From contig JACBWW010000048.1 of NCBI GenBank assembly GCA_020086605.1, positions 2,965,864 through 3,029,863 of the forward strand: a stretch of 64,000 nucleotides of DNA, given 5' to 3'. Source of the stretch: Lanius collurio (lineage: Eukaryota; Chordata; Aves; Passeriformes; Laniidae). The notes under the pieces are model-generated. The model was given only the letters and a program-made list of their open reading frames with translations, made no database searches and was not told where the DNA came from. Below are positions 51,101 to 63,414 of the stretch, one piece after another. The translations under genes were made by a program, and so were the position numbers. The number at the start of each line of letters is the position of its first letter. Position 1 is the first letter of the stretch.

Positions 51101-54100
51101 TGGAGAGAGGTATATCAGCCATATGTCTTGGAAGGACTTCACAGCACAAAATGCCAAACACAAACAACAGTTTAACTGAATAATAGTTGTAGAATCTGTT
51201 TTACCCTTCATCCTGGAATTCATTACTGGCCAATACAATAGCTTAGATTGCTGTCTTCTCTGGGAAATCACCTTGTGTTCAACAGGCAACCCAGGCAAAC
51301 ATTAGAGCTGTAGATCATGCTAAGCAGCAAGATGCCTGGAATAGAGGGGCTGCAGTCCTTTTGGGGCATGACTCCTGCATGATTAGAAGCTGGGAAATGC
51401 TGTCGTCCATTTCTCAGGGCTGCCTTCAGAGAGGTTTTGAGCATATACTTTTAAGGCACCATGATGTGAGCTCAAAGTGCTGTCCAGCTTCGTCGGTTGT
51501 AGGTAGAGCTGCAATCTTGCAGACAGTAGCGGTTAGTCAGCAAAAAACCCCAGTATTAGAGCTACCAGGCACTGCCCCGTAATAATTACAGGCTTAATGA
51601 GGCCTTAAATCCCCTGTTGTATTACAGCTGGAGTATTTTAATGGGAAATGGACAATGTCTCCACTGCCTCCAAACAGCTGACTAAAGGGTGTAATTTTAC
51701 AATTAGTTTTAGTTAATTCATGTCCCCACTGCAGCCATGATGAATAGAGATGACTTTCCCTTCATACTGGGTACATATTGTCACTCTTCTATACCAGCAA
51801 CTGTGTGACTTCATGGATGGTTTGATAGCTCCCTAATTTGACTCTGGGCTATTTTTCAATCAGAAAAACTTCCTTCTCCAGCTTCCAAAAGCTTATTTAA
51901 TCATTTGGGCAGTATGGTGGAAGAGGATGCATGCCTGGAGTGACAAGGTATGCAGAGGCAGGTATTCCCGTATGTAAAAGCTTTTGCTTCTGCAGTGAGG
52001 ATAAAATGATGATACAGCAGAGATGATAGTTCTCCGCAGTAGAAAAAGAAAATTATTGTTTTGCTTATCTGTCCTTAGAACCTATATCTGCAGGCATCAA
52101 ACACTTTCAGTAGAAATCTGGTGTCATCCACAATCTGTACTTCTTGAGATGAGAATACCACACAAAAAAAACATCACAGAACCTTAATGATTTCTCAAAG
52201 TATTTGATATGATTGCCCTTGGAATAGAAGAAAAATCACTTTTGGTTATCTTTCAACCTCAGTAAATTTAAACAAAAAGACAGAATATCAAATACTCTTT
52301 ATCTTGTATACACAGTGGAACATACCAGCTAATAACAAGAAACAGATCATGACCCTAGAGTAACTCACCTCATTTAGAGATAATGGAATACAATCAAATA
52401 TAAACAATTCGAAAAGTAAGTGCAATGCAGACTTTGCCTGTGATGCTTAAGAGCAGATTAATTTTATAAAGCCATTTGGAACAACCTTTGCTGCATATCA
52501 TTTAGAACAGCTCAGCAGCATTATAAATGCTTGACAGTGTAAGTACTAAAATATTATTGCTACTTGTAACTAAACCCCTTGTCTGAATTTAATAGTAGCT
52601 TCATAGTTATCCAAATATTTATTAAGTTTGGATTTGACAACCATTCTGTGTGAAGTTCCTAAGATAAGGTTAGTTCAAGAAATTACTATGATTTTTTGCC
52701 CATCTTTCCTCCTATGGCTGCAGTGCAGTGCATTCCTTACTTGAAATTGATTTATTTTAGGATAAAATGATCAAAGATACCCCAAATCTGTGGGGATTGT
52801 GTTTTAAGTAAAAGGAGTGGCATTCTTTGCATAAATGTTTTTGAATGGCAGAATGGTTGTAAGCATGGGAAATTCTGAAAAGTGAACTGTACTGCTGATT
52901 TGCCTTCACAGTACTACAACCCAATTAGGTTGGAAAATTGTTTTGAAAATAAATTAATGAAAATCACTTGTTTGGAAAATATTTTTTCTATTCTTTGAGT
53001 GACTTGTTTCCACATTGACACATTTCTTACATGCTTTTCACACATACACTTATTTGTACCCTGAGTGGTTCAATCTTGCTTTGGTTGCTAATGATTCGGG
53101 ATGGAGGTTGGAATTTATTCAACAGTTTATCAGAAACTAAATTAACTGATTATTGAAATATCATGTATTTGGACTATGGATTTTTCAGGGGATGTCAGTT
53201 CTATGACTATGTGTTTCTACAGTGCATTATTAACTCCAGTCTTCATATTAATACATTATTAGCAATGGCAAAAGTCATGTCTTTGACGCAGGCTACTATC
53301 ATTCTTCTTCCTGTCTGTCCCCAGGGAAAGCTGACTCTGTAGTAGCAGTACCAAAACAAAATCATTATTCAGAATCTCTAAGAATGTGAAAGTCTCCTCA
53401 CAGAGAGAACTTACAGCTAGAAAGAGAATAAGTTGATCAAAATAATGTTTCCACTACTATACAAGTACCTAATTAATATAAAAATAGTAGAGATAGAATT
53501 CTGGGTAAGAAAGGTAGGTGGAAAATAAATAGTTTAACATGTTTTCAAAAAAATGTGGACAGTGTCAAAATATTGATTTTAATTCCACTCCAAAGACCAA
53601 TAACCATGAAAAGGGAATAGAAAAGAGAAAGACAAAGGACAGCTTTCCAACAATTGTGGAAGAACTTTTTAAAACCTAGCAGCTACTGACCTTTCGAGTA
53701 CCTGCTGAATGCAGTGATACATAGAAGCTATAATATATACATATATATGTATATCTATCTATCTGTATTTTGGGTCATGTTGAAAATCCAAGCATCTACT
53801 TTCCTACGTTTATGTGTATAAGAAAATGGAAGACAAAAGAGAAAGAGAGATAAAAGACCAAGGAGAGTTATTTTGCAAACTTATTCAGTTGCCCTTGAAA
53901 ACAAAAGCTCAACTATTCTTCAAATATTTTAGCTACATCTCATGAATAGGTATTATCTAGCCTATCAGTTTCTCTAGGTACACCCAGTTTATTCGGTTTT
54001 TACTGATCTGTTAGGTACAGTCTAACAAATGAGAATACTCTTGTAGTACCAACTGAATCCCTCAATAAGAATTTCCTTTGACATGGTGGCTCTAACTGGC

Positions 54101-55342
54101 ATGTGGATGGTGTGGTCCCTCAGGGAAGGCAGATATGACCCCGAGCTTACATTGTACACAGCCCAGTGAAACCCACCCAAATAAGTGGTCATGGTGCATC
54201 AGAAAAATTAACTGAGGAAAAGGCACTTTTTAAAGATGTTCTAAGAAAATTGGCTTTATTGTACAGGATTTTCAAAACTTAATAAGCTTGTTCACATGGT
54301 CTGCTTCTGGAGCATTTGACTTTCAGAGGAATCTGAGTTGCTGCAGGGGGAAGAGAGCCTGGGTTCCTGAACAGGATCGGTGCTTTGGTCTCTGTGGTAA
54401 CACTGTCAACATATGAAGCAAGTACGGTCAATTAATGACTTCTGCTAAGAAGTGGAGACCAAGGCACTGGCTGCTTGTTTAAAGACTGTAGGAAAAACAC
54501 ATGTGGAAGTCTGAAACAAGAAAGGAACTAGACGCTATTTGCTTTGCGGGCTGTCAAGCTCTTTTCCTGTGTTTCCCTTCTCTTACGTTGTTTTTGCCCG
54601 AGTTGCCAGTTGGATGAGCAGGGTAATTAGGAGTGACACGCAGCCTGTGAATGTAGCTGAGTCCTGGAATCTGCTGCTGTTCGTGTCATGGAAGGAGGAT
54701 ACCGCCAGACGAGGAAAGTTATTTCCTGCACTTAACATCTGATCAGTCATTTGAAAAGTAAACATGATTGGAGGAATAACAACTGCTAGAAATAGATGTA
54801 CCAGAAGAGAATGGTCCTGCTTCTTGTTTGGCAACCAGCTGCTATTCTTAGAAGTCTTAAAGGTGAAAAAATCTTAATAATACATTTATAATACTTAAGG
54901 GTACATGAAGTTTGAAAATGCTTTATAAACTCCGAAAGTAATGTAAATTATCAGGATTACTAGTGCCTGCAATTTTGTGAGCTTATTCACCTGCAAGTCC
55001 AATCCAGATCCTTGTCAATGGCTTGCTCTTTGATATATCACTAAAACGTTTGTATCAGCCACAACTTTTGGCATTCTCTGCTGAAGAATAAAGGTATGAG
55101 TTATGTGAAATTCCCTGGCAAGGCACCCAGAAGGATCCTCATTCAGCTCTTAATGAAAACTATCTCCAAGTGTGGAATTTGTTTCACTGGCATGTAGCGT
55201 TCAACCATGAACTAGTTGCTGTTAACTTTTTGGTTTTTTTCTCCAGTAGATGTGAGAAATGAGTGCTTTTAAAGTGATTTTTCTGATCTTGGATGTTTAT
55301 TTTAGAATATGATTGCTTTCATGAAGTTTCTTTCTAATGAAT
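45136..55342. other. Gene-free unique sequence
   Basis: About 10 kb with no recognised transposable element or gene. A 122-codon minus frame at 47382-47750 was examined and has no known domain. A short 10-bp double repeat 'tttaataggc' lies near 45524-45544. The stretch 51470-51745 is dense in TAAT-type and CAGCTG motifs. A slightly CpG-richer patch lies at about 54540-54720. Confidence 0.55.
53731..53764. repeat. AT / (ATCT)n microsatellite
   Basis: Alternating TA/CA sequence passes into three ATCT units ('atctatctatctg'). This is a simple, probably length-variable repeat. Confidence 0.9.
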
Positions 55343-56437
55343 TGTGAGAAACAAGACAACTCATGTTTTCTTAAAAATAAAATTTATTTAAAGCAAGAAA
55401 ATTAACAAAAATAGATAAAATTAAAATTGAGATCCGATGGCTCAGTCTAAAGGCCCCAGGAACACAGGCAATCAAGACATCTTTTGGCCCTTTTGGGCTC
55501 TGGACCACCAGAAAGGGATACTGGCAGTGCTGAGGTGACTTTAGTTAATCTAAAGTCAATTATTTATAAAAGGCTTCTTGTAGAAGCTGGCCTGTACTCA
55601 GGACTGAGCTCGGCCAATAGTTAGCTCCATTTGGCTGAGCCCCCTCCTGGCTCTGTGCACCCGATTTTATAAGGTCTGAACGCCGCTCTGTTCCTCCCAC
55701 AGCCCCGCCACATGGTCCAAGGTGATAGGTGGGATGTAAAGGTGAGATAATCTCAGTCCCCAATGGCTCACTGTTGTCCAGAGGGTGATGTTACTCTTGT
55801 CCAAAGGCGGGAAAGTCCCTCATTGAAATTCAGGTTGCCATGGAGCCGAGCTGCGTGTCAGAGCTAAAAATAGTCTGGGGCAGTTACGAACCTGGGTTTC
55901 TGAGTCTATTCCAAGGTTGGGTTGGATGTTAAAATAATTTGTAAAAACATAAAACATACTTGTAAAAATACAAAACAATAATTTAAACATTCTTGGAACA
56001 GTCAACAATGGTGTACAAATATGAAACTTGCTATAAAACCTTCAGAACATTATTTTGTATTTAAACTGGGAACTAACAACCTGGAAAATCCATTGGACAG
56101 AAAGATTTTGAACTGGGAATTGCATAATCCTTTAATAAAACTTGGGTAATCGTTATCTGGGCTGATGGGTCATTAATAAAAGGTGCAAAACTTTATTAAC
56201 CAGGGTAATTAACTGGGAATTGATTAGAAACACTTAACAACACTTGATATGCAAAGACCAACCTTCAAATTTCATGTATGACATGAATAATAAGAGAGTT
56301 CAGTCTAACTATAAGGTAATTTGAGCTGGTTGGGTAGAATATGATCCAAATCAGTCTTGTCAGAAAAGGGACCTAGGAATCAACTTTCTCCATTCTTAAA
56401 TCCCACTTAAAAACCCTTTAAAAGTTATAGTATCACA
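55343..56437 (-). mobile_element. Probable solo endogenous retrovirus LTR
   Basis: A block of about 1.1 kb, compositionally unlike its surroundings, with LTR architecture on the minus strand. The ends are TGTGA (55343-55347) and TCACA (56433-56437), a 5-bp terminal inverted repeat with TG...CA termini. A TATAAAA box lies at 55665-55671 in a GC-richer core with CpGs (55600-55870), and AATAAA follows downstream at 55383-55388, about 40 bases before the 3' end. The order of U3, TATA box, polyadenylation signal and end is what an LTR requires. The flanking 5-mers (tgaat and ataat) agree at only three positions, so a target duplication is not shown. An alternative right end at 56453 is possible. 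No gag, pol or env sequence adjoins it. Class assignment (ERVL-like by length) is a guess. Confidence 0.6.
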
Positions 56438-56628
56438 ATAATAGAGTTCACCAGCTCAGTGGAAGAGCAATATTGGAAAATTCCATTATTCTCTTGCTAC
56501 GCCTTCTTGTTTTGTGTGCTCCCTTTCTTGAATTGATTAAACTTCTTAAATGAAGATGAAAGAGAAGAAGGGGAAGAGTCCCATCCAAGGGAATCTCAGG
56601 AGGATTAACAACTTCAAGCTGCAATCCC
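56438..56628. other. Short gene-free spacer between LTR and CR1
   Basis: About 190 bases with no recognised gene. The last part (from about 56570, 'gaagagtcccatccaaggg') could belong to the CR1 copy that follows, but it could not be matched. Confidence 0.5.
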
Positions 56629-56716
56629 TGTTATCAGTACAGGCTAGGGGATGACACAGGTGGAGAACAGCCCTGCCAAGAAGGACTGGTGGGTGAGAGG
56701 CTAGATGTGAGTCCCA
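56629..56716 (+). mobile_element. CR1 LINE fragment, more 5' segment
   Basis: Plus-strand CR1 from a region upstream of the common 3' end. The blocks are 'gttatcagtacaggct', 'aggggatgacacaggtggag', 'aacagccctgccaagaagga' and 'gaggctagatgtgagtcc'. They correspond to the CR1 stretch 'tcagtacagactgggggatga ... ggagagcagctctgcagagaaggac ... aagctgaacatgagcc'. The segment normally lies near the end of the reverse-transcriptase frame. Here it is interrupted and non-coding. The canonical 3' part is absent, so the copy is truncated at both ends. Confidence 0.8.
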
Positions 56717-59700
56717 TCTTAATCAGGTCTGAAAGTGTCCTGAAGATCCATGGAGACAGAGTATTCTCAGTTTATTGCCTGCTCACTGGCACAAAGTTTA
56801 GAGATAAAATATGATCCTCTATTAACCCTGAGGAAAGATTTGTAGTCTCAAGTCAAAGTAAAGATCTGGCAGTATGCTATGAAGAGACAAGAAAACCAGA
56901 ATTTTAAAAGCTGACCTCAGGAATCATTAATATTGATATTTGATTTTTTTTTCTCTCTCTGTTTTCATTTAAGCCCAAGATTACATATTTTCAGGGGCTG
57001 AGAAGAGGGGAAAGGAGTTCCACTTTAAAAAAAGGTACTCCTTCATAAACAGAGATTGGTTCAGTCATAGTGTGCACTTTTTTTCCTCATAAAATCGGAA
57101 TTCCTTGTGATACTTTGAACATTCTTTATAGTCAAGTCATATCAATTGTATTTTGTTGTGGTTATATAAAAGGATCTGGTGGCTTTACATGCATGTAAGG
57201 AAAGTCAATATCTGGGGACTTGCCAGAAGTCCTATTCAATCAAAGGATTTATTCTTTAATAAAGTACCATGAACATGAGTGTCCAATTAATCCGTGGAAG
57301 CGATGTTAACAACATGAGTGCAATAAGACACAAAATCTGGCAACACACAGGCACATGGCAGCTGCACAGTTGTTGTAAGTTATCCTATCTCACTTCACTA
57401 CTGATGCCACTCATCTGCTTGTAGAACTAGTGTGTAGGATTCCCACTCCATAAAAGACAAAATCAAGGAGCAAAATACAAACTGGTTTTGAAGGACTTGA
57501 TTCTCCTTGATTCTGCTATTCGTATGGACTCTATTTTCCCAAGATGCCTCACTGGGTGAGTTTTAAGGCTGTAGAAGAGTAAAACAGATGCACACAGACA
57601 GAATACCAAGAAGTCCAGTTAGTCCTGTGGCTGCCTGACATAACCTCTCAGAGCAAACAAGGAGTATTTTTTGCTTCATGTGGGTGTATGAGATCAAGTC
57701 AAGACCAGACTCTTCATGTCCAGCCAGGAAGACCTGTCTATTTTTCTTTGTTTCTCTCTTTTTTGACGGCCTTTATTAACTCCTTGTTAATTTTTTTTAC
57801 CAAAGCTTTTCATCCATCACCTTCTTTGGATGAGTCCCTTATAACACAGCAGTATGACATATTCTGCTTACTGAAGTTTATAGAAATCTGTGGAAAAGCA
57901 CTTGGCTCTTTCAGATCGAATCCAATTTCTACTGAAGCTTGAGGCACAACTTTCATAGATTTGGTGTAGCTGACTCAAATGCAGATTTAGATGACTTCAC
58001 TTCATACCCTTGAAGAAGTCACAGGCAGACACTGTAGAAGCAGTAGAAAACCCAGGTTTTTCCATTGGCTAGAAGCAAATGCATGGTTGGTTGCTACCAC
58101 ATGGGAATTCTTATGCAATCAGAGGGAGAAAAAGGAAAGAATTAACACATACCTCAGAAAAGAGAAAGATAAGTGTGGGAGAAGGGAGATAAAAAACAAC
58201 AGTGGTGAAAGTACATGGGAAATAAAGACAACAGTGATTTCAGGGAAGAATGAATAATACTGACAGTGCTGCTAAGGTGCTCAGGACAAGTGGGAATTGT
58301 GCCACTGAACTCCCTACAGTAAAACAGTGTAAAGAGGAAATAGGTCCTTATGGATAATGAGAGACAGCTCCACTGAGATCCTCCCGCTGCTTCTCACCAT
58401 ATCACTGATGCAAAGCAAATGGACCTTTATCTGGAGCAGTCGGTTATTGCAGGTTTAGAGCATCTTTGTGTCACTGGTGCAAATCTGCTCTTGGCTTCTA
58501 CTTTCTCCACATAAACCATCCAAAAATAACTAAAAAAAACTTCATAAGATTGCAACTGATTAATGCAAGGTTGACTCTTCTTTGTGTTTCATTTTTAGCT
58601 GTATTTTGTCAAATCCCCACAGATCTCAAGTGAAAAAGGAGGAGAAGGAGGGAGATATGAACAATTTAAGAACAATTAGAGATGTATTGTTTTATAAAGC
58701 AATCAAGTAAAGGGGAGCTTTATGTGAAATTTTATCTACAGAATGATCAGTAGTGTATGGAGTGTGGCGCACTTAGAAGGAAGCAATTCAAGGAACTGGT
58801 CTTTAGAAAGATTTGGTTTTGTTGTTTCATTGAATTACTGGCACAAATATTCTAGTTTAAATGCTTACTATTTATTTAACTGGATTTATTTTAAACTTCC
58901 AGTCTAGAATCAGATGTTCAAGCCAAGGCCCTTGTGAGGTAATTTCGCTGTCAGGAACTCCTAAGCTAATCCTAATCATCAAACAGAACTGCAGTACTGA
59001 GAGCCCAGAGAAGAGAATGCAACTTTGGAAAATGTTTCCTTGAGCAATTAGCTGAGAAACCTCCATGGAAAGTTCTCATCTCTGTTAAGTTTCCTTGACC
59101 CCATCTTTTCATTCCAGATGTTCTGTCATGTTTGCTCTGACTGCATCTGCACTTCTTAGTACATGAGGGCCAGGAAATGAGTTCAAGCACTTTACCCCAC
59201 TGTGCATCTGCTAGGCTGCACTCTGCTCTGCACAAAGCAAGGCAGATCTTGCCAAATTTCCAAGATGAATCTGCTCTACCAGGGTCTGCTCCTAAGCAGG
59301 GGATGTGCGTCAATTGATGCCGCTTAGATCAGAGCACAGGCTTGGTCTCTGGATGTTATTTATTTAGCTGCACAGCTATGAATTGGTGGATCAAGAGGCA
59401 CCCAGAGAACTATGATGGAGATAAATTTATCTCAACAGAAAGACAGATCTTTTCTTGTATCATCTACCAGCCAAAGATAAGCATAAAATAACATATCTGA
59501 CAGCACTTGTTTCAGACTCCTCCACTTTAAGTCCTTTCACCTCCATCTGAGCTGGAACCTTTTTGGAGAGAGAGGGATAGAACAATGGTGAAAGAGATCA
59601 TATACTGTAGCAGTGAGGTAATTGGAGTTAAAAGCAACAAGTAGGAAAAAAACCCCTTTTTCAGAAGCCATTCTTGAACTTTTTGGCCCTGATCCAATTA

Positions 59701-59718
59701 ACAGATTACAGTTTATAT

Positions 59719-59768
59719 TTTCTTTCTTTATTTATATATTTATTTATTTATTTTCATTATTTTTTTGC
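59719..59768. repeat. (TTTA)n / T-rich microsatellite
   Basis: About 50 bases of TTTA and TTTC units ('ttctttctttattta', 'tttatttatttatttt') ending in a T run. Confidence 0.92.
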
Positions 59769-62700
59769 CTTTATTTCTATAAATGGATGGATGCAAAAAT
59801 GCCTTGGTATTCTGTCAGGATTCACCTTTGAATTCCTTCAATTATAATTGTAAACCATTCAATTCCACTAATACTTCAAGGAGGCTGAGGAGGTTAATTG
59901 TCTAGTATATCCAGATTGCTTATTCTTTGTTTTAGGGAAAATTGGTACATCCAAAATTCTTTAAACATGAACTCTTTCTATGACCATTAACCAAACATTT
60001 ACATGGCTAACGTATCAAACTAGGGGTTATTTTGTGATAACACAATGCCACAGCCTTGGAAGGAAGGAGAGAAAAGCAGCTTCTTTACCTCTTCACCTTC
60101 ATGCAGTAATTGTCTCCATATTCTCTCTGCAGTTGACTGTTGTCTTTGTTGCAGTCAGCAGGAGCTGGTAGCAGTATTTCACTGAAAAGCACGACTGTAA
60201 ATCTATGGGGATGCAGTTATATGAGACAAGCTGAGCCTGTGTAACAGCTTACTGCTGCTGAGAGGAGCTGTCCTGTTTCCTCTTCAACAGCTTTTTCACT
60301 TATTTCTCATTCTCATCTGCTGACTCCTTCCCTCCTCTTTCACCAGCTCTCAGGCATGTCTGTCCCTTGGGCTCCATGTCTTCTAGAAAGTTATATTTGC
60401 CCAAGACTGCACTCTGGCACAGAGACCAGCTGGAAAGAAAGAGCACCCTCTCCATCCATCACACTCTTGAAAATTCCAGCAGTTGGTGGCCATATACAAG
60501 TTGCCTATGGGGAATGTTTTCTGGTCCATGATAGTTTTGCAGCTGTTCCTAGGAATTGTTGGAAGAGATGTAGTTAACCTGGGCCAAAACCATACTGGAG
60601 TCATTAAAATAATTTACTGTGGACAGCATAAACAATCCAGTTCCAGTGCCTTGGAGTGTTTCCTGGTACTGTTCACTGTTTAATATATTGTCATTGCTGC
60701 AACTCAGGGATCTGATTCCTCTTAGTGAATTAGTAGGAAACCAGCTCAACCAAAAAGGAATAAAAAGCCTTTTGCCATCAACTCTTTAGATATCAGACTG
60801 CAGCGATGGGACATGGAACAAGGGTACAATTCCAGGAATAGAGAGGGAAAGATGGAAAAGAAAGTGTCAATTTTGTATGTCTTGTCAAACTCTACTCTCC
60901 TTAAGAGTATCGAGAAATGTGACATATACATATAAATGTGTACAGAAGAGGACTCTTTGTCCTGAAGTGATGCTGACCAAAGAGATCTGCAGCATAATGC
61001 CAATAATTTACTGCCATTTCTCCTGAGGTTTCTACCCCTTTGGATCTGCCATCTAATTTGAATTTGTTAGAAATTCCTAAGCTTTTTTCCTAACACAGCA
61101 ATGAGTCCATTTTGTTTTAAATGGAGGAGTGAGAGCTCACACACACTGTTTAAATGGCAGATTGGAAGAGGTGATAGCATTCACTAAGACAAGCAAAAGG
61201 AGATGACCCTCCTTTAACCTCTTACTGTGACATATCTGCATCCAAAAGAGAGTGGTACACAGCTTTCAGGAAAGTTTGTGCTCTTCTCTCTGAGTCAACA
61301 CTTCGGCATTCAGCAGCAGTGGCACTGCATTAGCACAGGCAGCCCCTGCCCTGGGACACAGTTGCTCAGCTGGACCGAGGAAAGGCTGCAAAAACAATCT
61401 TGCATACCTGCATAAAACCAGTTGTTTGGGCTTTTTAAATCTCTTTTTTTCCCCCATCCTCAGTTTTTCAGTCTAGGTCACCAAATGATCACATGAGAAA
61501 AAAGATCTCAAGTCAAAACTTTTGAATCTGGCACTGCTTATGGGTCTGTGGGTTAAAAAGGTCTTTGTCGTGCTGCAGGGTGATCCAAACGCTCATTATA
61601 AAACTGTTCCCAATTATAGATATATTCCATGTGTTTTAAAATAAACTTTCTGTACTTATGCAAATGTAACTAATAAGAAAAAAATAAACCCAAAACCTTT
61701 GAGGTTCTCAGTGTTCTGGAGAAACACTTAAGGATTCTTTTGTAGTACGTACTGTTTAAAATTTCTTGCCAGCTAATTTATACTGCAAGGTCTGGGTTCA
61801 GTCATTCCATTTCATGTTTAAAATTTCCTCTAGCAGGTGAATATAAAGATTCTCACTCCATATCTACTCTCTATAACAGATTTTACTTTATTCCAAGGTT
61901 GGTGTGGAGTATTTTTGTGGGGGTTTTTTTTGTATTTTTTTTCCATGGCAGATTTCAGATTTTAGGCTCGTAAACTCATTTCTGGAAGTCTAGAGTCTAG
62001 AAACCTTGAGATTTGACAGTTTGATGTGAAACCTGTGAAAAATATTTTGCCTAGAAGGGTAAGTCATGCAAGTCTTAGCAGAATTAAAACAGCCTTTCAG
62101 GCACACATGCTCGAGTCTCATTAAAGCAACATCCTCATGTCATTTTAAAACACCTCTTAATTTCCACTAATAAGATCTGACTCCTCTGCCCTTGCTTAAC
62201 GAATTGTTCTAGTTCAAAGTTTACTAGTAATTGCTACTGCAGTTAGAAGTTCTCCTGAGTTGCAAATTTGCATAATCTGTGGAGAATTCTGTTTTGTGTT
62301 GTGGCTTTACAATTGTAAAAAAGCAGGAAGTTTCCTTTATGTGCATGTTCAAAATGCAAAGAATAGTTTTTGCTAATGGAAAATTATCAAAACTCCCCCA
62401 AAATAAGATTCAGTGTTCATCACATTTTCTATTGTAAATAATAGAATCTGATTTATGTTTATACATAGCTGCTTTGGCAAAGTATTAAATGTCAGTTCTA
62501 TCCATAGGTGTCTGAATCTAGTTTAATAGTCCTCATTTCTTGTGAATTAATGACAACTTAGCATTTAAATAAAATAATTTCCTGAGATTGTCTCTTACTT
62601 CAGCCTTGGATCTCCTTTATTGAACTAATGTCTCAAAGAAAGCAACCAAGCAGATGTGTGGATCTTGTGGTCTGGGAGTATTCTGTTTTAGTAGCCCTAG

Positions 62701-63342
62701 TTATGAATAAAGCAATAAGTAGATGTTTCATGCTACTGTCATAAGTAATGCATCTTTTAGGGGGTGGCACAGAAGTGCAGCAGCGTTTAATGGAGTTTTA
62801 TTTCTTCCTAATTCTCATAGATCCATCAGCTTCCTTCCTCCATTGCTTGCTGTCAATTCTATCGCTTTTGCTATTTTCACTGCTCTCTATCCTCGTATAT
62901 GTAGGAAAATCCTCAGCTTCAGAACAGGTGTGGATGCATTTATCCTGGCAGTGAGTGGCCTGAGTAGAAAGCAATATTTTAGATGCTTTAATTGTGCTTA
63001 TAATGTAACCACCCAAATATATTTTGCTATATCTTCCAGGTTGCTTGCTATCCTATTACTCCTATGGCACCTGCAGCCAAGTATGGTGCAACCCTGCCCG
63101 TGAGAGCTGGGGCCACCTTGGTGTCCTGGAAAAACAGATGGAGATACTGAGAAAGCTGTGGGGAATGTCAGCATCCTCTGGTTTGGTGTCTCCTCTTCCA
63201 GGAACTTCTGTCTGTAATGGACCAGTTAGCACAGGTCTCGTGCAGCATTACTTTAGAGTGAGGGAATTTTGGATATGCCTGGGAGGTGGGTTTAAAAGAA
63301 GCCAGCTGTAGAGCTGATGGTAAAAAAAACACTTCAGTTTTT

Positions 63343-63414
63343 GAGGAAATGAGGAAGGAAGGCAGGAGGGAAGGCAGGAAGGCAGGTACTGAAAGAAGGA
63401 AGGAAGGCAGGAAG
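63343..63414. repeat. (GGAA/GGCA)n purine-rich repeat
   Basis: About 70 bases of tetranucleotide units aagg, cagg and gagg ('gaggaaggaaggcagg', 'gaaggaaggaaggcagg'), almost all purine on the plus strand with one short break ('tact'). Long purine tracts with mirror symmetry can form triplex DNA. The serine/proline/leucine-rich minus-strand frame across it is a translation of the repeat, not a gene. Confidence 0.93.

Noticed and set aside
62723..63103. 126-codon plus-strand open frame
   Set aside because: Other frames on both strands are open at the same place, no family is recognised and the hydrophobic composition reflects T-rich DNA.
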